Under the pieces are notes generated by a model that worked only from the letters and a program-made list of their open reading frames with translations, did not search any database and had not been told where the DNA came from. From the IMG/VR virus record IMGVR_UViG_3300044633_000899, positions 87,306-151,305 of that record: a stretch of DNA of 64,000 nt; one strand, given 5' to 3'. The first letter of the stretch is position 1; the number at the start of each line of letters is the position of its first letter. Of this stretch, positions 8,034-16,905 are shown piece after piece. Source of the DNA: a virus. Made by a program: the position numbers and the translations under genes.

Positions 8034-8192
8034 TATTAAAAAAGACACGAAAAAGATTTGAGATAATTCATATACCAAATGGTTTAAGTACACTTGAATT
8101 AATAGAAAATCGTGATGACTGGGTAAATATAATAAAATAATCAATTTAGAAATAAGTTGAGGATTTTTATATTTGATATATATTTATATTAT
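8034..8192 (+). other. Intergenic stretch with possible frameshifted gene tail and duplicated leader
   Basis: Bases 8034-8137 can be read in a +1 frame relative to the preceding gene as ...FEIIHIPNGLSTLELIEN... up to a TAA, with no start codon. Bases 8145-8192 (TTAGAAATAAGTTGAGG, then ATTTTTAT, then an ATATTTAT box) are nearly repeated at 9748-9795 before the next MNLQ gene. Confidence 0.45.
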
Positions 8193-9743
8193 ATGAACCT
8201 ACAACAAACCATAAGAAAAATATTAAGAGAAGAATTTAAATCACATAATAACTTACAAGAAACTGTAAGAAAAGTATTAAGAGAAAAACTTAGACAAGAG
8301 AAAGTCGTGTTAAACGAACAGAAAATAAGTTTACCAATTATATTAAGAGATAGTTATACAGCACCAAAAGGTGATGGGGATGCTTTACACTCGTTTGAAA
8401 GACGTAAAAGTGATGGTTTTGGAGGAAAAATGACAACAAAGATTGATCAAAAATTAAAAGAGGTTTATGACTCGGGTATTAATCCAGATCTTGTTAGTTT
8501 AAAAATTGTTGTAGATTCATCACAATATAAAGTTACTTGGGAAGCAATAATTGATGAGAGTAAAGACGGTAAAGCATATATGGGTTCATCAACAAGAGGA
8601 TCCGCTGGTGGTGGTGCCGACAGAAGAGCCTTAGGTCAATTAGATAAATTAAAAAGACAACTCAGCAGAAATGGCGCTGAGGATATAACAGAAGTGTTAG
8701 ACTTTGTTAATCCAACAGGTGTCTATATTAGACAATATTTTTTTAAATATACATTACCAAAAAAATACCCACCATATACAACAAGTGGTGACTATGATAG
8801 AACCCAAAAACCTTCAATTATCAATTTAAGTCTTGATGACCCAAGTAGTCAAACTGAGTTGGCATCTAACACACAGTATTCTGTGTGTGTTGGTGACACA
8901 TACAAAAAAGGATGTAAAGATATTGGAACTAAGTATAATCGTCCAAATTATGACGGTATTATTTATAAAGTACAAGGTTGTATTGGGACAATTCAAGATG
9001 GGTTTTTTGGTAAAAAAACGGAAAAGAGTTTAAAAGAGAAATTTGGAAAAAGTGAATTTAAATTGTCGGATGTTGATACAATATGTAAAGATTCGGAAAC
9101 AGACAACATTAGTGGTTCACAAACTAATTTTAAAACTATCACTAAATTTATTATAGATAATTTTGAAGGTGGTTACTGGAATCCTTTTTGCAAACACCCA
9201 ACGAGTAGTATGGGAAAATCAACAGAAACAATGTTTGGTTTGGATAGGTATAATGGAAATATTGAAAGTAAACCTGATGGTAAAAAGTTTTTTGAAATTA
9301 TAGATAACGCAAAAACCGATGCGGGGGCAACATCTTCAGGAAGTGGAAAAAATATGACTTGGTCAAATATGTCAAAATTTTGTAAAACGTGGAAATGGTT
9401 ATATCGAGGTGGTGACAAAGAAGATGAACTTAAAGATTTAGCGGTAAACATTATGAAAACCGCTTACGACAGAAATATGTCAAATTATGTTAAATCTGAT
9501 AAAACAAGGGAAAAAATTGAAACAATTCCAGCGTTAACATTACATATGTCTTACGCTAGTTGGAACGGTCCTGGTTATTTTCAGACATTTGCAAAAGATT
9601 TAACAAACGCCGTTAATCAAGGTAAGTCCGATAAAGAATTAATTGATGTGGCACTTAAATCACGAACTGACGATCGTAGAATGAATAAACCAAAAGTTTT
9701 AGCTGCAATCTCAAAATTAAAAAATTCAAGTAATATTAGTTAA
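8193..9743 (+). CDS. Lysozyme-like virion protein with doubled MNLQ leader, 516 aa
   Basis: ATG 8193 is the start, as it sits behind the ATATTTAT box and opens the leader MNLQQTIRKILREE. A second copy (NLQETVRKVLREK) follows at once at residues 20-32, and then VVLNEQ at 39-43. Residues 252-298 resemble a peptidoglycan-binding unit (GTIQDGFFGKKTEKSLKEKFG). Residues 315-516 resemble phage lysozyme or transglycosylase domains, with a candidate catalytic Glu in DNFEGGYWNP (about E325) and a conserved LHMSYASWNGPGYFQ near 450-465. The likely role is peptidoglycan cleavage, either at entry if packaged or at lysis. The leader favours packaging. The exact glycosidase family is uncertain. Confidence 0.75.
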   Translation: MNLQQTIRKILREEFKSHNNLQETVRKVLREKLRQEKVVLNEQKISLPIILRDSYTAPKGDGDALHSFERRKSDGFGGKMTTKIDQKLKEVYDSGINPDLVSLKIVVDSSQYKVTWEAIIDESKDGKAYMGSSTRGSAGGGADRRALGQLDKLKRQLSRNGAEDITEVLDFVNPTGVYIRQYFFKYTLPKKYPPYTTSGDYDRTQKPSIINLSLDDPSSQTELASNTQYSVCVGDTYKKGCKDIGTKYNRPNYDGIIYKVQGCIGTIQDGFFGKKTEKSLKEKFGKSEFKLSDVDTICKDSETDNISGSQTNFKTITKFIIDNFEGGYWNPFCKHPTSSMGKSTETMFGLDRYNGNIESKPDGKKFFEIIDNAKTDAGATSSGSGKNMTWSNMSKFCKTWKWLYRGGDKEDELKDLAVNIMKTAYDRNMSNYVKSDKTREKIETIPALTLHMSYASWNGPGYFQTFAKDLTNAVNQGKSDKELIDVALKSRTDDRRMNKPKVLAAISKLKNSSNIS

Positions 9744-9795
9744 AGAATTTAGAAATAAGTTGGGGATTTTTATGTTCGGGATATATTTATAAGAT

Positions 9796-10113
9796 ATGAA
9801 CCTACAAGAACAAATATCAAGAATCCAGTCAATGATGGGGGTTAACGAATCATTTTTTGATTGGTTTAAATCGTCAGAAGAAAAACCAACTCAATCAGAA
9901 GAAAGATTTACCTGTGAAGATTGTGGTGAACAAAACTACAATATGTATATGGTTAATGATGATTTATGGGATAAATATGGTAATGAAAAAATGACTTTAT
10001 GTAAAAGTTGTTTGGAACAAAGAATGGGTAGAGAATTAACCAAAGATGATATCTCACAACATAAAGACGCATTGACAAATATTCATAATCCAGAATTAAA
10101 AAACTTTTACTGA
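9796..10113 (+). CDS. Leader-bearing zinc-ribbon protein, 105 aa
   Basis: Begins MNLQEQISRIQSMMGVNES, a variant leader that matches the internal segment EEINRIKEMMGIVLNEQ of the 30525 protein. The mature part has CEDCGEQN and CKSCLEQR, a four-cysteine zinc ribbon. An ATATTTAT box and the same 45-bp leader as at 8145 lie upstream. It is followed after 2 bp by the next MNLQ gene. Function unknown. Confidence 0.75.
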   Translation: MNLQEQISRIQSMMGVNESFFDWFKSSEEKPTQSEERFTCEDCGEQNYNMYMVNDDLWDKYGNEKMTLCKSCLEQRMGRELTKDDISQHKDALTNIHNPELKNFY

Positions 10114-10115
10114 TT

Positions 10116-11408
10116 ATGAACTTACAAGAGCACATACGAAAAGTATTAAAGGAAATTAGAGTACCAAGAGAAGAAAGGGTACAGTTATATAAGGACGATA
10201 ATATTATCGTTGTAGTTCCGTTAACACATAGAGCCTTACAGAAATATGCCCACAGATGTCAGTGGTGTATTAATGATGATAAGGATGAGTGGGAAGATTA
10301 CCATAAAGGATTACACGCGGTTATTATTCAAAGAAACCCCAAAAAAATAAAGATAGGGATCACAGGAAATCCAGTACCAACAGAAATTTTTATTATGGAT
10401 AGATGGGATGAAGGTGGTTACCGCTTTAAAGACGTTTGTGACATATTAAACCATAATTTCAAAGATGAGGTTGATATGAAAGATTATTATACGACAATAT
10501 TAAACGACATTAATAATTTTGGAACCAATATAGTTTATTATTCCCCTAGTAATGAGTTATATGATCAAGAAGATAATTATTTAGGTGGTTTTAATTATAA
10601 AATATCAGACATACCAAATGTCACACCAGAAGTAATTAAGATTATGGATGAATATTTAACAAAAGAAGAGTTTGAAAGACCGGACGCACCAAAAAGAAAT
10701 CAACAAGAACTTGATGAATACGCAAGAACATTAAAAAACGCAAGACAACAAGGTGTTGGATTAAGATTCCCAAAATCGGCAATAAAATCAAATCCATCAA
10801 GATTTAGACCATATAATAGAAAAGGTGTTAATGAGTCAGACCTTGAAACAAAACAGAATGATAAAAGGATTGTTTGTGAGAAATGCGGATGGTCGTGGGA
10901 TTTATCTGAAGGTGGTGATGATCCATATACGTGTCATAAGTGTGGAAACGAAAACCATAAATCTGAGTTAACGGAAAAGTGTTGGAAAGGTTACACCCAG
11001 AAAGGAATGAAAACAATGTTTGGTAAAAAATACCCTAATTGTGTTAAAAATAAAAAATCCAAAACGAACCTACAAGAATCCATAAGAAGAATAATACGGG
11101 AAGAAACCAAACTTAACCCAATGATTCTACGTAGAGTCCGACGCGATGATTTAGAAAGAGAATTTGAGGAGTCTTTAGACGATACATCAAATAGTGTATT
11201 TCATTTAATTAGAAATGGTGGGGGTATTATGGTTTTAGATAGATTTAAATATATTACGGTGTCAAGATTAATAGATGGAATCCATTATGAAATATATAGT
11301 ACAACACCAGAAGATTCAGAATGGTATGATGAAGTGTTTAATAGTTTAAAAGATTATTATACAGATAGAATTGAGGTTAGATATAAAAAATTAATGTCAG
11401 AAATATAA
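10116..11408 (+). CDS. Polyprotein-like MNLQ protein with WCI, zinc-ribbon and second leader, 430 aa
   Basis: Residues 1-13 are the leader MNLQEHIRKVLKE. A WC-motif domain follows (CQWCI at 48-52, similar in pattern to the 473 protein). Around residues 255-282 lies a zinc ribbon (CEKCGWSW...CHKCGNEN), followed by the conserved phage motif CWKGYTQKGMKTMFG and PNC. At residue 317 a complete second leader, TNLQESIRRIIREE, opens a further 100-residue domain that also has ILRR. The internal leader suggests the product is cut into at least two proteins, or that two genes fused. I find no frameshift or internal stop. Confidence 0.75.
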   Translation: MNLQEHIRKVLKEIRVPREERVQLYKDDNIIVVVPLTHRALQKYAHRCQWCINDDKDEWEDYHKGLHAVIIQRNPKKIKIGITGNPVPTEIFIMDRWDEGGYRFKDVCDILNHNFKDEVDMKDYYTTILNDINNFGTNIVYYSPSNELYDQEDNYLGGFNYKISDIPNVTPEVIKIMDEYLTKEEFERPDAPKRNQQELDEYARTLKNARQQGVGLRFPKSAIKSNPSRFRPYNRKGVNESDLETKQNDKRIVCEKCGWSWDLSEGGDDPYTCHKCGNENHKSELTEKCWKGYTQKGMKTMFGKKYPNCVKNKKSKTNLQESIRRIIREETKLNPMILRRVRRDDLEREFEESLDDTSNSVFHLIRNGGGIMVLDRFKYITVSRLIDGIHYEIYSTTPEDSEWYDEVFNSLKDYYTDRIEVRYKKLMSEI

Positions 11409-11412
11409 TAAG

Positions 11413-11442
11413 AACCTACAATAAAACATAAGAAAAATATTA
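11413..11442 (+). pseudogene. Vestigial MNLQ leader with in-frame stop
   Basis: The bases read AAC CTA CAA TAA AAC ATA AGA AAA ATA TTA, that is NLQ-stop-NIRKIL. This is the MNLQ leader at both codon and amino-acid level, but the ATG is missing and a TAA interrupts it. No downstream frame resembles the bodies of the other proteins, so it is a remnant of a lost or moved gene. Confidence 0.6.
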
Positions 11443-11453
11443 TTTCGTAAAAG

Positions 11454-11485
11454 TTTGGTGTTTTAAATATAAATACATATATTTG
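11454..11485 (+). promoter_or_regulatory. Host-type promoter abutting the start codon
   Basis: TTTG 11454-11457, 20 bp, TATATTTG 11478-11485, then only four bases before the ATG at 11490. This is an exact Bacteroidetes consensus and would give an mRNA with almost no 5' leader. Confidence 0.75.
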
Positions 11486-11489
11486 TCCT

Positions 11490-11903
11490 ATGAAAACAAA
11501 TAAGAACATAGCGGTTGTGGGAACACGTAACTTCACAGATAAAGATACCTTTAAAAGGATAATAAATGAGGTTATAACCATTGAAGGTATACCCAATAAA
11601 ATTGTATCTGGTGGTGCTATTGGTGCTGACACCTTAGCATTTGAATGGGCAATAGAAAATAGTACCGAGATTTTAGTGTTCAAACCAAGGTACGAGGACT
11701 TCCCCAAGAAAAAAAGATGGATGGCACCTAAAGAGAGAAATACGACAATCGTAGATAACTCAGACATAGTTTTGGCTTTTTGGGATATGGAATCTACTGG
11801 TACTAAAGATACAATCAACAAATCAATAAAAAAAGGAAAAAAGATATATTTATACAATATAAAAGAAAATAATGTATCTTTAATTGGTGATGAAATTGTA
11901 TGA
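11490..11903 (+). CDS. SLOG-family (YspA/DprA-like) nucleotide-binding protein, 137 aa
   Basis: Has the SLOG Rossmann-like signature: VVGTRNF at the N-terminus, VSGGAIGADTLAFEWA near residues 38-53, an RN..IV..SDIVLAFWD stretch near 86-100, and STGTKDTI near 103-110. These match the DUF2493/YspA group, which binds nucleotide-derived ligands. Phages often carry such proteins, with uncertain roles. It overlaps the phosphoribosyltransferase-like gene that follows, suggesting a joint role in nucleotide metabolism or signalling. Confidence 0.8.
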   Translation: MKTNKNIAVVGTRNFTDKDTFKRIINEVITIEGIPNKIVSGGAIGADTLAFEWAIENSTEILVFKPRYEDFPKKKRWMAPKERNTTIVDNSDIVLAFWDMESTGTKDTINKSIKKGKKIYLYNIKENNVSLIGDEIV

Positions 11904-12636
11904 TGTTTTTAAGAAATGTGTTTATGAGGGTATTCGTTACGATAGTGAGGAATACAAGATAGATTACGAAAAAGATTTGGTTGACGATTTGATTAGATTC
12001 AGTGATAAAATATCTTTTAAAAAGGATGAATACGGGAATGTGGTCATCATAGGTATTCCAATTAAAAAATCAGAACATAAAAATAAGTTGTTAAACGACA
12101 TTAAAAAGGGTATTAATATTAACCCAGAGGATCTTTCAACCATTATTGACAAGATAGTTACTAATTTAACCGAATATGTAAATTTGGACGATTTTGATTA
12201 TGTGGTTTCACCTAAAAGTTCCTCACTTTTAACAAAAAGTTTAATAGATAAACTAAATTCGTTGAGTAATAAACCAACCTTTATTAGTGATATGTTCTTA
12301 AAGAATGATATTGATAATATTTGGTTAGATATTGAGGCTGCGGAAAAAGAACTCAGCAATAAATTCTTAAAGAAATTGGTTAAGGATTTTGAACGATCCA
12401 AGGGGATTGAAGGTCAGTCAATGAAACTACAGCCCTTAACAAACTTTCAAAGGAAATATGTTAGGGATATGTTAAAAGTAAATCCAAAACATAATAATAT
12501 TCTTACAGATATGTTGGATAAAAACATATTAGTTATTGACGACATATTAACAACGGGAAAGACTTTGAACGATATTCGGGATACGTTATCTAAATTAAGT
12601 ACTGGACAAATAAAATTATTTACAATGTTTGGATGA
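11890..12636 (+). CDS. Phosphoribosyltransferase-like protein, 248 aa
   Basis: The C-terminal part contains ILVIDDILTTGKTLND (about residues 215-230), the PRPP-binding motif of type I phosphoribosyltransferases (hydrophobic-DD-hydrophobic-TTG). The upstream YVVSPKSSSLLTKSL is consistent with the flexible-loop side. It resembles ComF/Pur-type proteins in this motif, but the long N-terminal half is unfamiliar. ATG 11890 is chosen over an in-frame TTG at 11884. It overlaps the SLOG gene by 14 bp and the next MNLQ gene follows immediately. Confidence 0.7.
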   Translation: MKLYDVFKKCVYEGIRYDSEEYKIDYEKDLVDDLIRFSDKISFKKDEYGNVVIIGIPIKKSEHKNKLLNDIKKGININPEDLSTIIDKIVTNLTEYVNLDDFDYVVSPKSSSLLTKSLIDKLNSLSNKPTFISDMFLKNDIDNIWLDIEAAEKELSNKFLKKLVKDFERSKGIEGQSMKLQPLTNFQRKYVRDMLKVNPKHNNILTDMLDKNILVIDDILTTGKTLNDIRDTLSKLSTGQIKLFTMFG

Positions 12637-12637
12637 T

Positions 12638-13090
12638 ATGAATCTACAAGAATCCATAAGAAGAATATTACGGGAAGAAACAACACTCCAAAGTAGAGTA
12701 AACGAGTTGATTAACACAAAAGGGGTTGTTCTTGCATCAACAATGGTTGGTGGACTTGACACACTATCAAAGATATTAAACTTAGATTTAAATGATGTGG
12801 ACACACAAGAAAAATTAGTTAAAAACTTTATTAATTTTTATGATCTTAAAGAAGAAAGTATTATTATAGATTCTTTAGAAGTTAGGACAACGGTAAATAG
12901 GGGAAAGGTTATCAAAGTAAATGGAACGGTTAATGACGATTGGGAGAATTTTAGTTCGTGGTACGTTCTCCACATTTGTGGTGAGATGGAGAGATTTTTC
13001 CCATTTAACACTCAACCTTATGATCACTCTGTTTTTACCAATAGTGGTGTTAAAATATTCATAGAATCGGAATTTTTATACGAAGAATAG
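12638..13090 (+). CDS. MNLQ leader plus VGG-domain protein, 150 aa
   Basis: ATG 12638 overlaps the TGA of the preceding gene region and opens MNLQESIRRILREE. The mature part carries ASTMVGGLDTLSKIL near residues 32-46, placing it in the VGGxxNLxKI paralog family also found at 13119 (C-terminal), 19857, 24386, 29509 and 56847. Those relatives have quite different leaders, so leader and body move independently. Function unknown. Confidence 0.75.
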   Translation: MNLQESIRRILREETTLQSRVNELINTKGVVLASTMVGGLDTLSKILNLDLNDVDTQEKLVKNFINFYDLKEESIIIDSLEVRTTVNRGKVIKVNGTVNDDWENFSSWYVLHICGEMERFFPFNTQPYDHSVFTNSGVKIFIESEFLYEE

Positions 13091-13118
13091 AATAAGAAAA
13101 AATAGATATTTATAACAT

Positions 13119-14642
13119 ATGAACTTACAAAAATCCACAAGAATAATAAAAGAAGAATCTAAATTACCCATTAATATTTTGAGGAGGTTAGATTTATCGG
13201 TTGGATTATTTGATAGGATGAAAAAAGCGGCATTAATTAAATCAATTGATGGACCATTTAACGTTCATAATGTTGCAAGATATGCCGCGGAAGAAATTAT
13301 ACCTTGGCATGATGAGGATGGTAATGATTATGAGGATTTTGGTATTTGGGTTTACGATTTTAAAGATTTTTTAATTAACAAATATGGAGAACAGACCAAA
13401 GAATATATAAACAAAGTATATCCTCAAGGTGGTTTTAAGAGTGATGGTTATGATTATATTTTCTTGAAACATTCCGATATAAATGGTGGAAGTGGATTTA
13501 GTGAGAGTTATAATACTTGGGGTAATTTACTTTTAGGTCGTGGATGGCGGTTTCCATTGGATTGGTGGGAGATCAAAGCCGATTTGGATAAGATGGACGA
13601 GGGAAAAAAAATAATATTAAAACCAAACGACAAACATAATACTTATGGATATTATTTCTCAATTATAAAAAAGAATTCAAATGTACAAGAGACCATCAAA
13701 AAAACATTAAGGGAAGAACTGGAATCAAAATGGAATATAGGAAACAAACACGGAAACAAATATAATTATCAACACGGGTTTTGTCATTACTTTGCATATA
13801 ATATTATTGGTAAATTAAAAAAATTATATCCAGATAGAAATATTAGATATTACTTAATACTGGCCGATGAGGTTTATGATTTTGACGAGGGGGAAGTGGA
13901 GCAATCATATCTTGTTCACGCTTATATAAAGATTGATGATTTATATTTAGATTCAAATGGGTTTGCAACAGAAGAAGAAATAAAACAGAGAACCCAGGGT
14001 TGGTATGATAGACAATTAAACCAATTACCAGAAGATTATAGGATAGATATTTGGCACGATGAATATAATAAAATACCAAAATATTATTTTAATAACCAAT
14101 TCTGTAATGTAGGTACAATAAAAAAAGATGTAGAAAAATTCTTATCACATCCAGAGGTAAAAGAACTATTACAAATTATTGATAATAATCAACAGATAAA
14201 GGAGGGGTTACCAAACCGAACCAAAGAATTAATTTTAGATAAGATTAGGACAATGGGGTTTGACGATGCTGCAAGTATAGTTGGTGGAAAAGATAACCTT
14301 TCAAAAATAACTGGGATAAATACGTATGAAGAATATCTTAACTTGTTTAATGATCTTACTATTTCAACCAGTCAAGAAAAACCATATATAACATTATATA
14401 AGAATAACAAAGGTATAAATGTTTTCGTTAAGTATTATGAGGCTAAATCCAAAATGTCTTATATTTTTATTAATCACAACATACTTCAAAAACCACTTAG
14501 TGAATATAACATACAAAAAAGTAGAGTATTAAGAAAATGGTTAAAAAATACTTATGATATAGAAGTTAAAAATACGGATTTTTTACAAGCATACTACCCA
14601 GGTGAAGAAAATGCTGGGGGTTATTTAGAATATTTAACATAA
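13119..14642 (+). CDS. Polyprotein-like MNLQ protein with RR, Cys-His and VGG modules, 507 aa
   Basis: Residues 1-13 are an MNLQ-type leader (MNLQKSTRIIKEE) followed by ILRRLDLSVG, the RR-family motif. A second leader-like segment, NVQETIKKTLREE, lies at 188-200. Residues 201-350 contain HGFCHYFAYNIIGKL and LVHAYIKIDDLYLDSNG, whose Cys...His...Asp order could be a papain-like fold (inference). At 359-363 comes QIKEG, and residues 366-507 are a full VGG-domain (AASIVGGKDNLSKITGI). This is three modules separated by leader-type or [IL]-x-E sequences, as expected for a precursor cut by a prohead protease. An ATATTTAT box lies at about 13107-13114. Confidence 0.75.
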   Translation: MNLQKSTRIIKEESKLPINILRRLDLSVGLFDRMKKAALIKSIDGPFNVHNVARYAAEEIIPWHDEDGNDYEDFGIWVYDFKDFLINKYGEQTKEYINKVYPQGGFKSDGYDYIFLKHSDINGGSGFSESYNTWGNLLLGRGWRFPLDWWEIKADLDKMDEGKKIILKPNDKHNTYGYYFSIIKKNSNVQETIKKTLREELESKWNIGNKHGNKYNYQHGFCHYFAYNIIGKLKKLYPDRNIRYYLILADEVYDFDEGEVEQSYLVHAYIKIDDLYLDSNGFATEEEIKQRTQGWYDRQLNQLPEDYRIDIWHDEYNKIPKYYFNNQFCNVGTIKKDVEKFLSHPEVKELLQIIDNNQQIKEGLPNRTKELILDKIRTMGFDDAASIVGGKDNLSKITGINTYEEYLNLFNDLTISTSQEKPYITLYKNNKGINVFVKYYEAKSKMSYIFINHNILQKPLSEYNIQKSRVLRKWLKNTYDIEVKNTDFLQAYYPGEENAGGYLEYLT

Positions 14643-14644
14643 TA

Positions 14645-15151
14645 ATGAGAGAGAAACCAATTTTAACAAAAACAAATGTATTTTCCGATGATAGGGGAAC
14701 GTTTTTTCCTTTAGACCTTAAAGAACCTAGGTGGATACAAAGTAACGTCAGTATAAGTAAAAAATGGACACTTAGAGGATTACACCACCAGATTGGTAAC
14801 ACAGCACAAAGTAAGTTGGTAACGGTGATTAAAGGGGAGATTTTGGACTTTATCGTTGATTTAAGAAAGGAAAGTTTCGGAGACGTGTTTTTCTTTAGGA
14901 TGCAACCTGGGGATCAACTATACGTACCAAAAAGATTCGCACACGGATTCTTGGCACTTCAAGAAGATACAATTATCCAATACTTGGTGGATAATGATTA
15001 TTCACCAAAGACCGAAATGAGTTTTGACTGGAAATCAATACCAATGATTAAAGAATCAATATTAACTGAAGTTGGTGACAGTAATAATTTATATCTATCA
15101 CCCAAAGATATGTTAGGTGAACCACTTGACAAAAAATGGATGGAAGAATAA
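14645..15151 (+). CDS. rfbC: RmlC-like dTDP-4-dehydrorhamnose 3,5-epimerase family protein, 168 aa
   Basis: The cupin-type epimerase pattern is clear: SNVSISKKWTLRGLHHQ (about 35-51, with the active-site His pair region), KLVTVIKGEILDFIVDLRKES (about 57-77), and VPKRFAHGFLAL (about 97-108). Length is close to the family's roughly 180 residues. RmlC converts dTDP-4-keto-6-deoxyglucose to the rhamnose precursor. No other dTDP-rhamnose gene is here, but glycosyltransferases occur at 45.6-49.6 kb, so it may help decorate virion or host surface glycans. Substrate is inferred from family. Confidence 0.85.
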   Translation: MREKPILTKTNVFSDDRGTFFPLDLKEPRWIQSNVSISKKWTLRGLHHQIGNTAQSKLVTVIKGEILDFIVDLRKESFGDVFFFRMQPGDQLYVPKRFAHGFLALQEDTIIQYLVDNDYSPKTEMSFDWKSIPMIKESILTEVGDSNNLYLSPKDMLGEPLDKKWMEE

Positions 15152-15249
15152 ATATATTCAATGTGATCTCAACTTGTTCACCTCATAGTCCTACACTTCG
15201 TTTCGGAATTCGCCTCACAAATTTACATCACATTGATATTTATTAGTAT

Positions 15250-15573
15250 ATGGAATACAAAGATAAAATAAGAGTAAGGAAATACAAAGATATAATAAGA
15301 AGATACGATTTATCAAAGATTGACTATCAGTTTAAATTATTTTGTAGAAAATACTCACCTTGTCATTTTATTGATGAAGGATATAACTATTACTTCAAAG
15401 AAATGAAAAGAATGACTATCGGTACTATAATAACTAATATGTTATTCCAAGATTTAATAAGTGACGATGGAGATATAGCATCTAAAATGAAATTATTAAT
15501 AGATTATTATATTACTGAAGAATTATCAGAATATTGTGAAAGTTATTTTGATATAACGACAGAAAAATGTTAA
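15250..15573 (+). CDS. RRIDxSxID-family small protein, 107 aa
   Basis: Contains IIRRYDLSKIDYQFKLFCRKY, aligned with IRRIDLSTIDRIFKDLCRRY of the next gene; both share MIFQDLIS/MLFQDLISD and the acidic C-terminal helix ITEELSEYCESYF. A clear recent tandem duplication. A GATATTTATT box lies a few bases before the start. Confidence 0.75.
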   Translation: MEYKDKIRVRKYKDIIRRYDLSKIDYQFKLFCRKYSPCHFIDEGYNYYFKEMKRMTIGTIITNMLFQDLISDDGDIASKMKLLIDYYITEELSEYCESYFDITTEKC

Positions 15574-15601
15574 ATCCAACAACATTGATATTTATTAACA
15601 T

Positions 15602-15889
15602 ATGAAATACTTACCATTAATAAGAAGAATTGATTTATCAACAATTGATCGTATTTTTAAAGACCTTTGTCGTAGATACTTTGTGTGTGGTGATACATAT
15701 GAGGATTTTACTAAAGACATTGTAAGAATGACAGGTAATAGAATATTACAAACTATGATATTCCAAGATTTAATAAGTGATAATGAAGAACAATTATCTA
15801 AATTAAGACCAGAAATAGAATTCTATATTAAAGAAGAACTAGAAGATTATTTTAATGAATTTTGGGAAACAAGTAATAAGGATTGTTAA
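15602..15889 (+). CDS. RRIDxSxID-family small protein, 95 aa (tandem paralog)
   Basis: Starts MKYLPLIRRIDLSTID and aligns along its length with the preceding gene, including FQDLISD and IKEELEDYFNEFW. It also has its own GATATTTATT box (about 15588). No catalytic motif is seen; the two proteins are acidic and probably all-helical. Confidence 0.75.
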   Translation: MKYLPLIRRIDLSTIDRIFKDLCRRYFVCGDTYEDFTKDIVRMTGNRILQTMIFQDLISDNEEQLSKLRPEIEFYIKEELEDYFNEFWETSNKDC

Positions 15890-16565
15890 CCCCCCAATCT
15901 TACTACCAGTCTTATACCATTTAACACTACCACATAACACTACCATTTAATAAGCCAGTTATGGTACACATTTAAGTAACACGTTATTGTATAATGATGA
16001 GGTGTTTTAAATTATATTCATTTAGATATAATTGATTATAAATGAGATGAATTATATGGTAAAACATATATGGTATTATATTAAGTTAATTTGTGATGGG
16101 GATTACTAAATATATCACCATAGTTAGGTTTCACCTGGTTTAATTGATATAAATTATAATCCCACATTCTACCACTGACTTTACTATGTGTTCATTATTG
16201 TGTATCATTTAAGGGTCAAAAGGTTAAAGGAAACCCCTTACGGGTCGTTGAAGAAATGATGATAAAGTGAACTACTAACAACATAAATGTCTTCTCGGGC
16301 CTCTGAAACCTAATTGTACATTTTTAGCGGGGAAATAGGTATAGTAATAAAAAGTGGTCATACAACACTCACAGAGGGGGTTATATTGGTCACAAGGTAT
16401 CAGGAAGGACAATTTTGTATTACTGGTGTGGGAGAAAGTGGGAATGAATTGTGGTAAAAAGTGGGAGATATTACGGTGGGGGGGATTGTGTAGTCCTTAA
16501 CGATCACCTGACATTTTGACATTTTCAAGTAAATTGATAAAAAGTTATTAACAAAAAATGATTAT
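15890..16565 (+). other. 676-bp region without a credible gene
   Basis: All frames are interrupted and base composition changes from AT-rich coding DNA to runs of C or G and many short repeats of CACTACC/CATTTAAC type. Several short inverted repeats can be seen (for example CCCCTTACGGGTCG near 16235). It could hold a structured RNA or decayed DNA; I see no tRNA signature or clear promoter. Confidence 0.4.
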
Positions 16566-16862
16566 ATGGAATCTGTATTAGACATTTTCAACCCCCAACT
16601 TACCAGATCTGGTAGTACTATAAGTGTGACATATTGTCACGGTGAGTATAGTGGAGTTTGTATTTACGAGGAGAGGATCCTTAGGGGACCAAAGTTAACA
16701 CAAAATATTGTTATTTTGGTAAGTTGTGAGATGGGTGATGTTATTGAGTGGTTGTACCGAGAGGGTAAGATTTTTGGTTCTGGAGATATGGAATGGGTTA
16801 ATCGTGAGATTCGGGATCATTCTTTGAGTTTGGTTGATTGTCATCGGACATCATCCAGATAA
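16566..16862 (+). CDS. Hypothetical protein, 98 aa
   Basis: An ATG frame with no recognised domain. Codon use is richer in G than its neighbours. It lies between non-coding stretches, so it may be a recent acquisition or a weakly supported gene. Confidence 0.5.
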   Translation: MESVLDIFNPQLTRSGSTISVTYCHGEYSGVCIYEERILRGPKLTQNIVILVSCEMGDVIEWLYREGKIFGSGDMEWVNREIRDHSLSLVDCHRTSSR

Positions 16863-16905
16863 ATGTGTAGACTAAAATAAAAGATATAATAAAATCGTAC
16901 ATTAT

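Noticed and set aside
11357-11857. Minus-strand 166-codon hydrophobic frame
   Set aside because: It is antisense to the clear SLOG gene.
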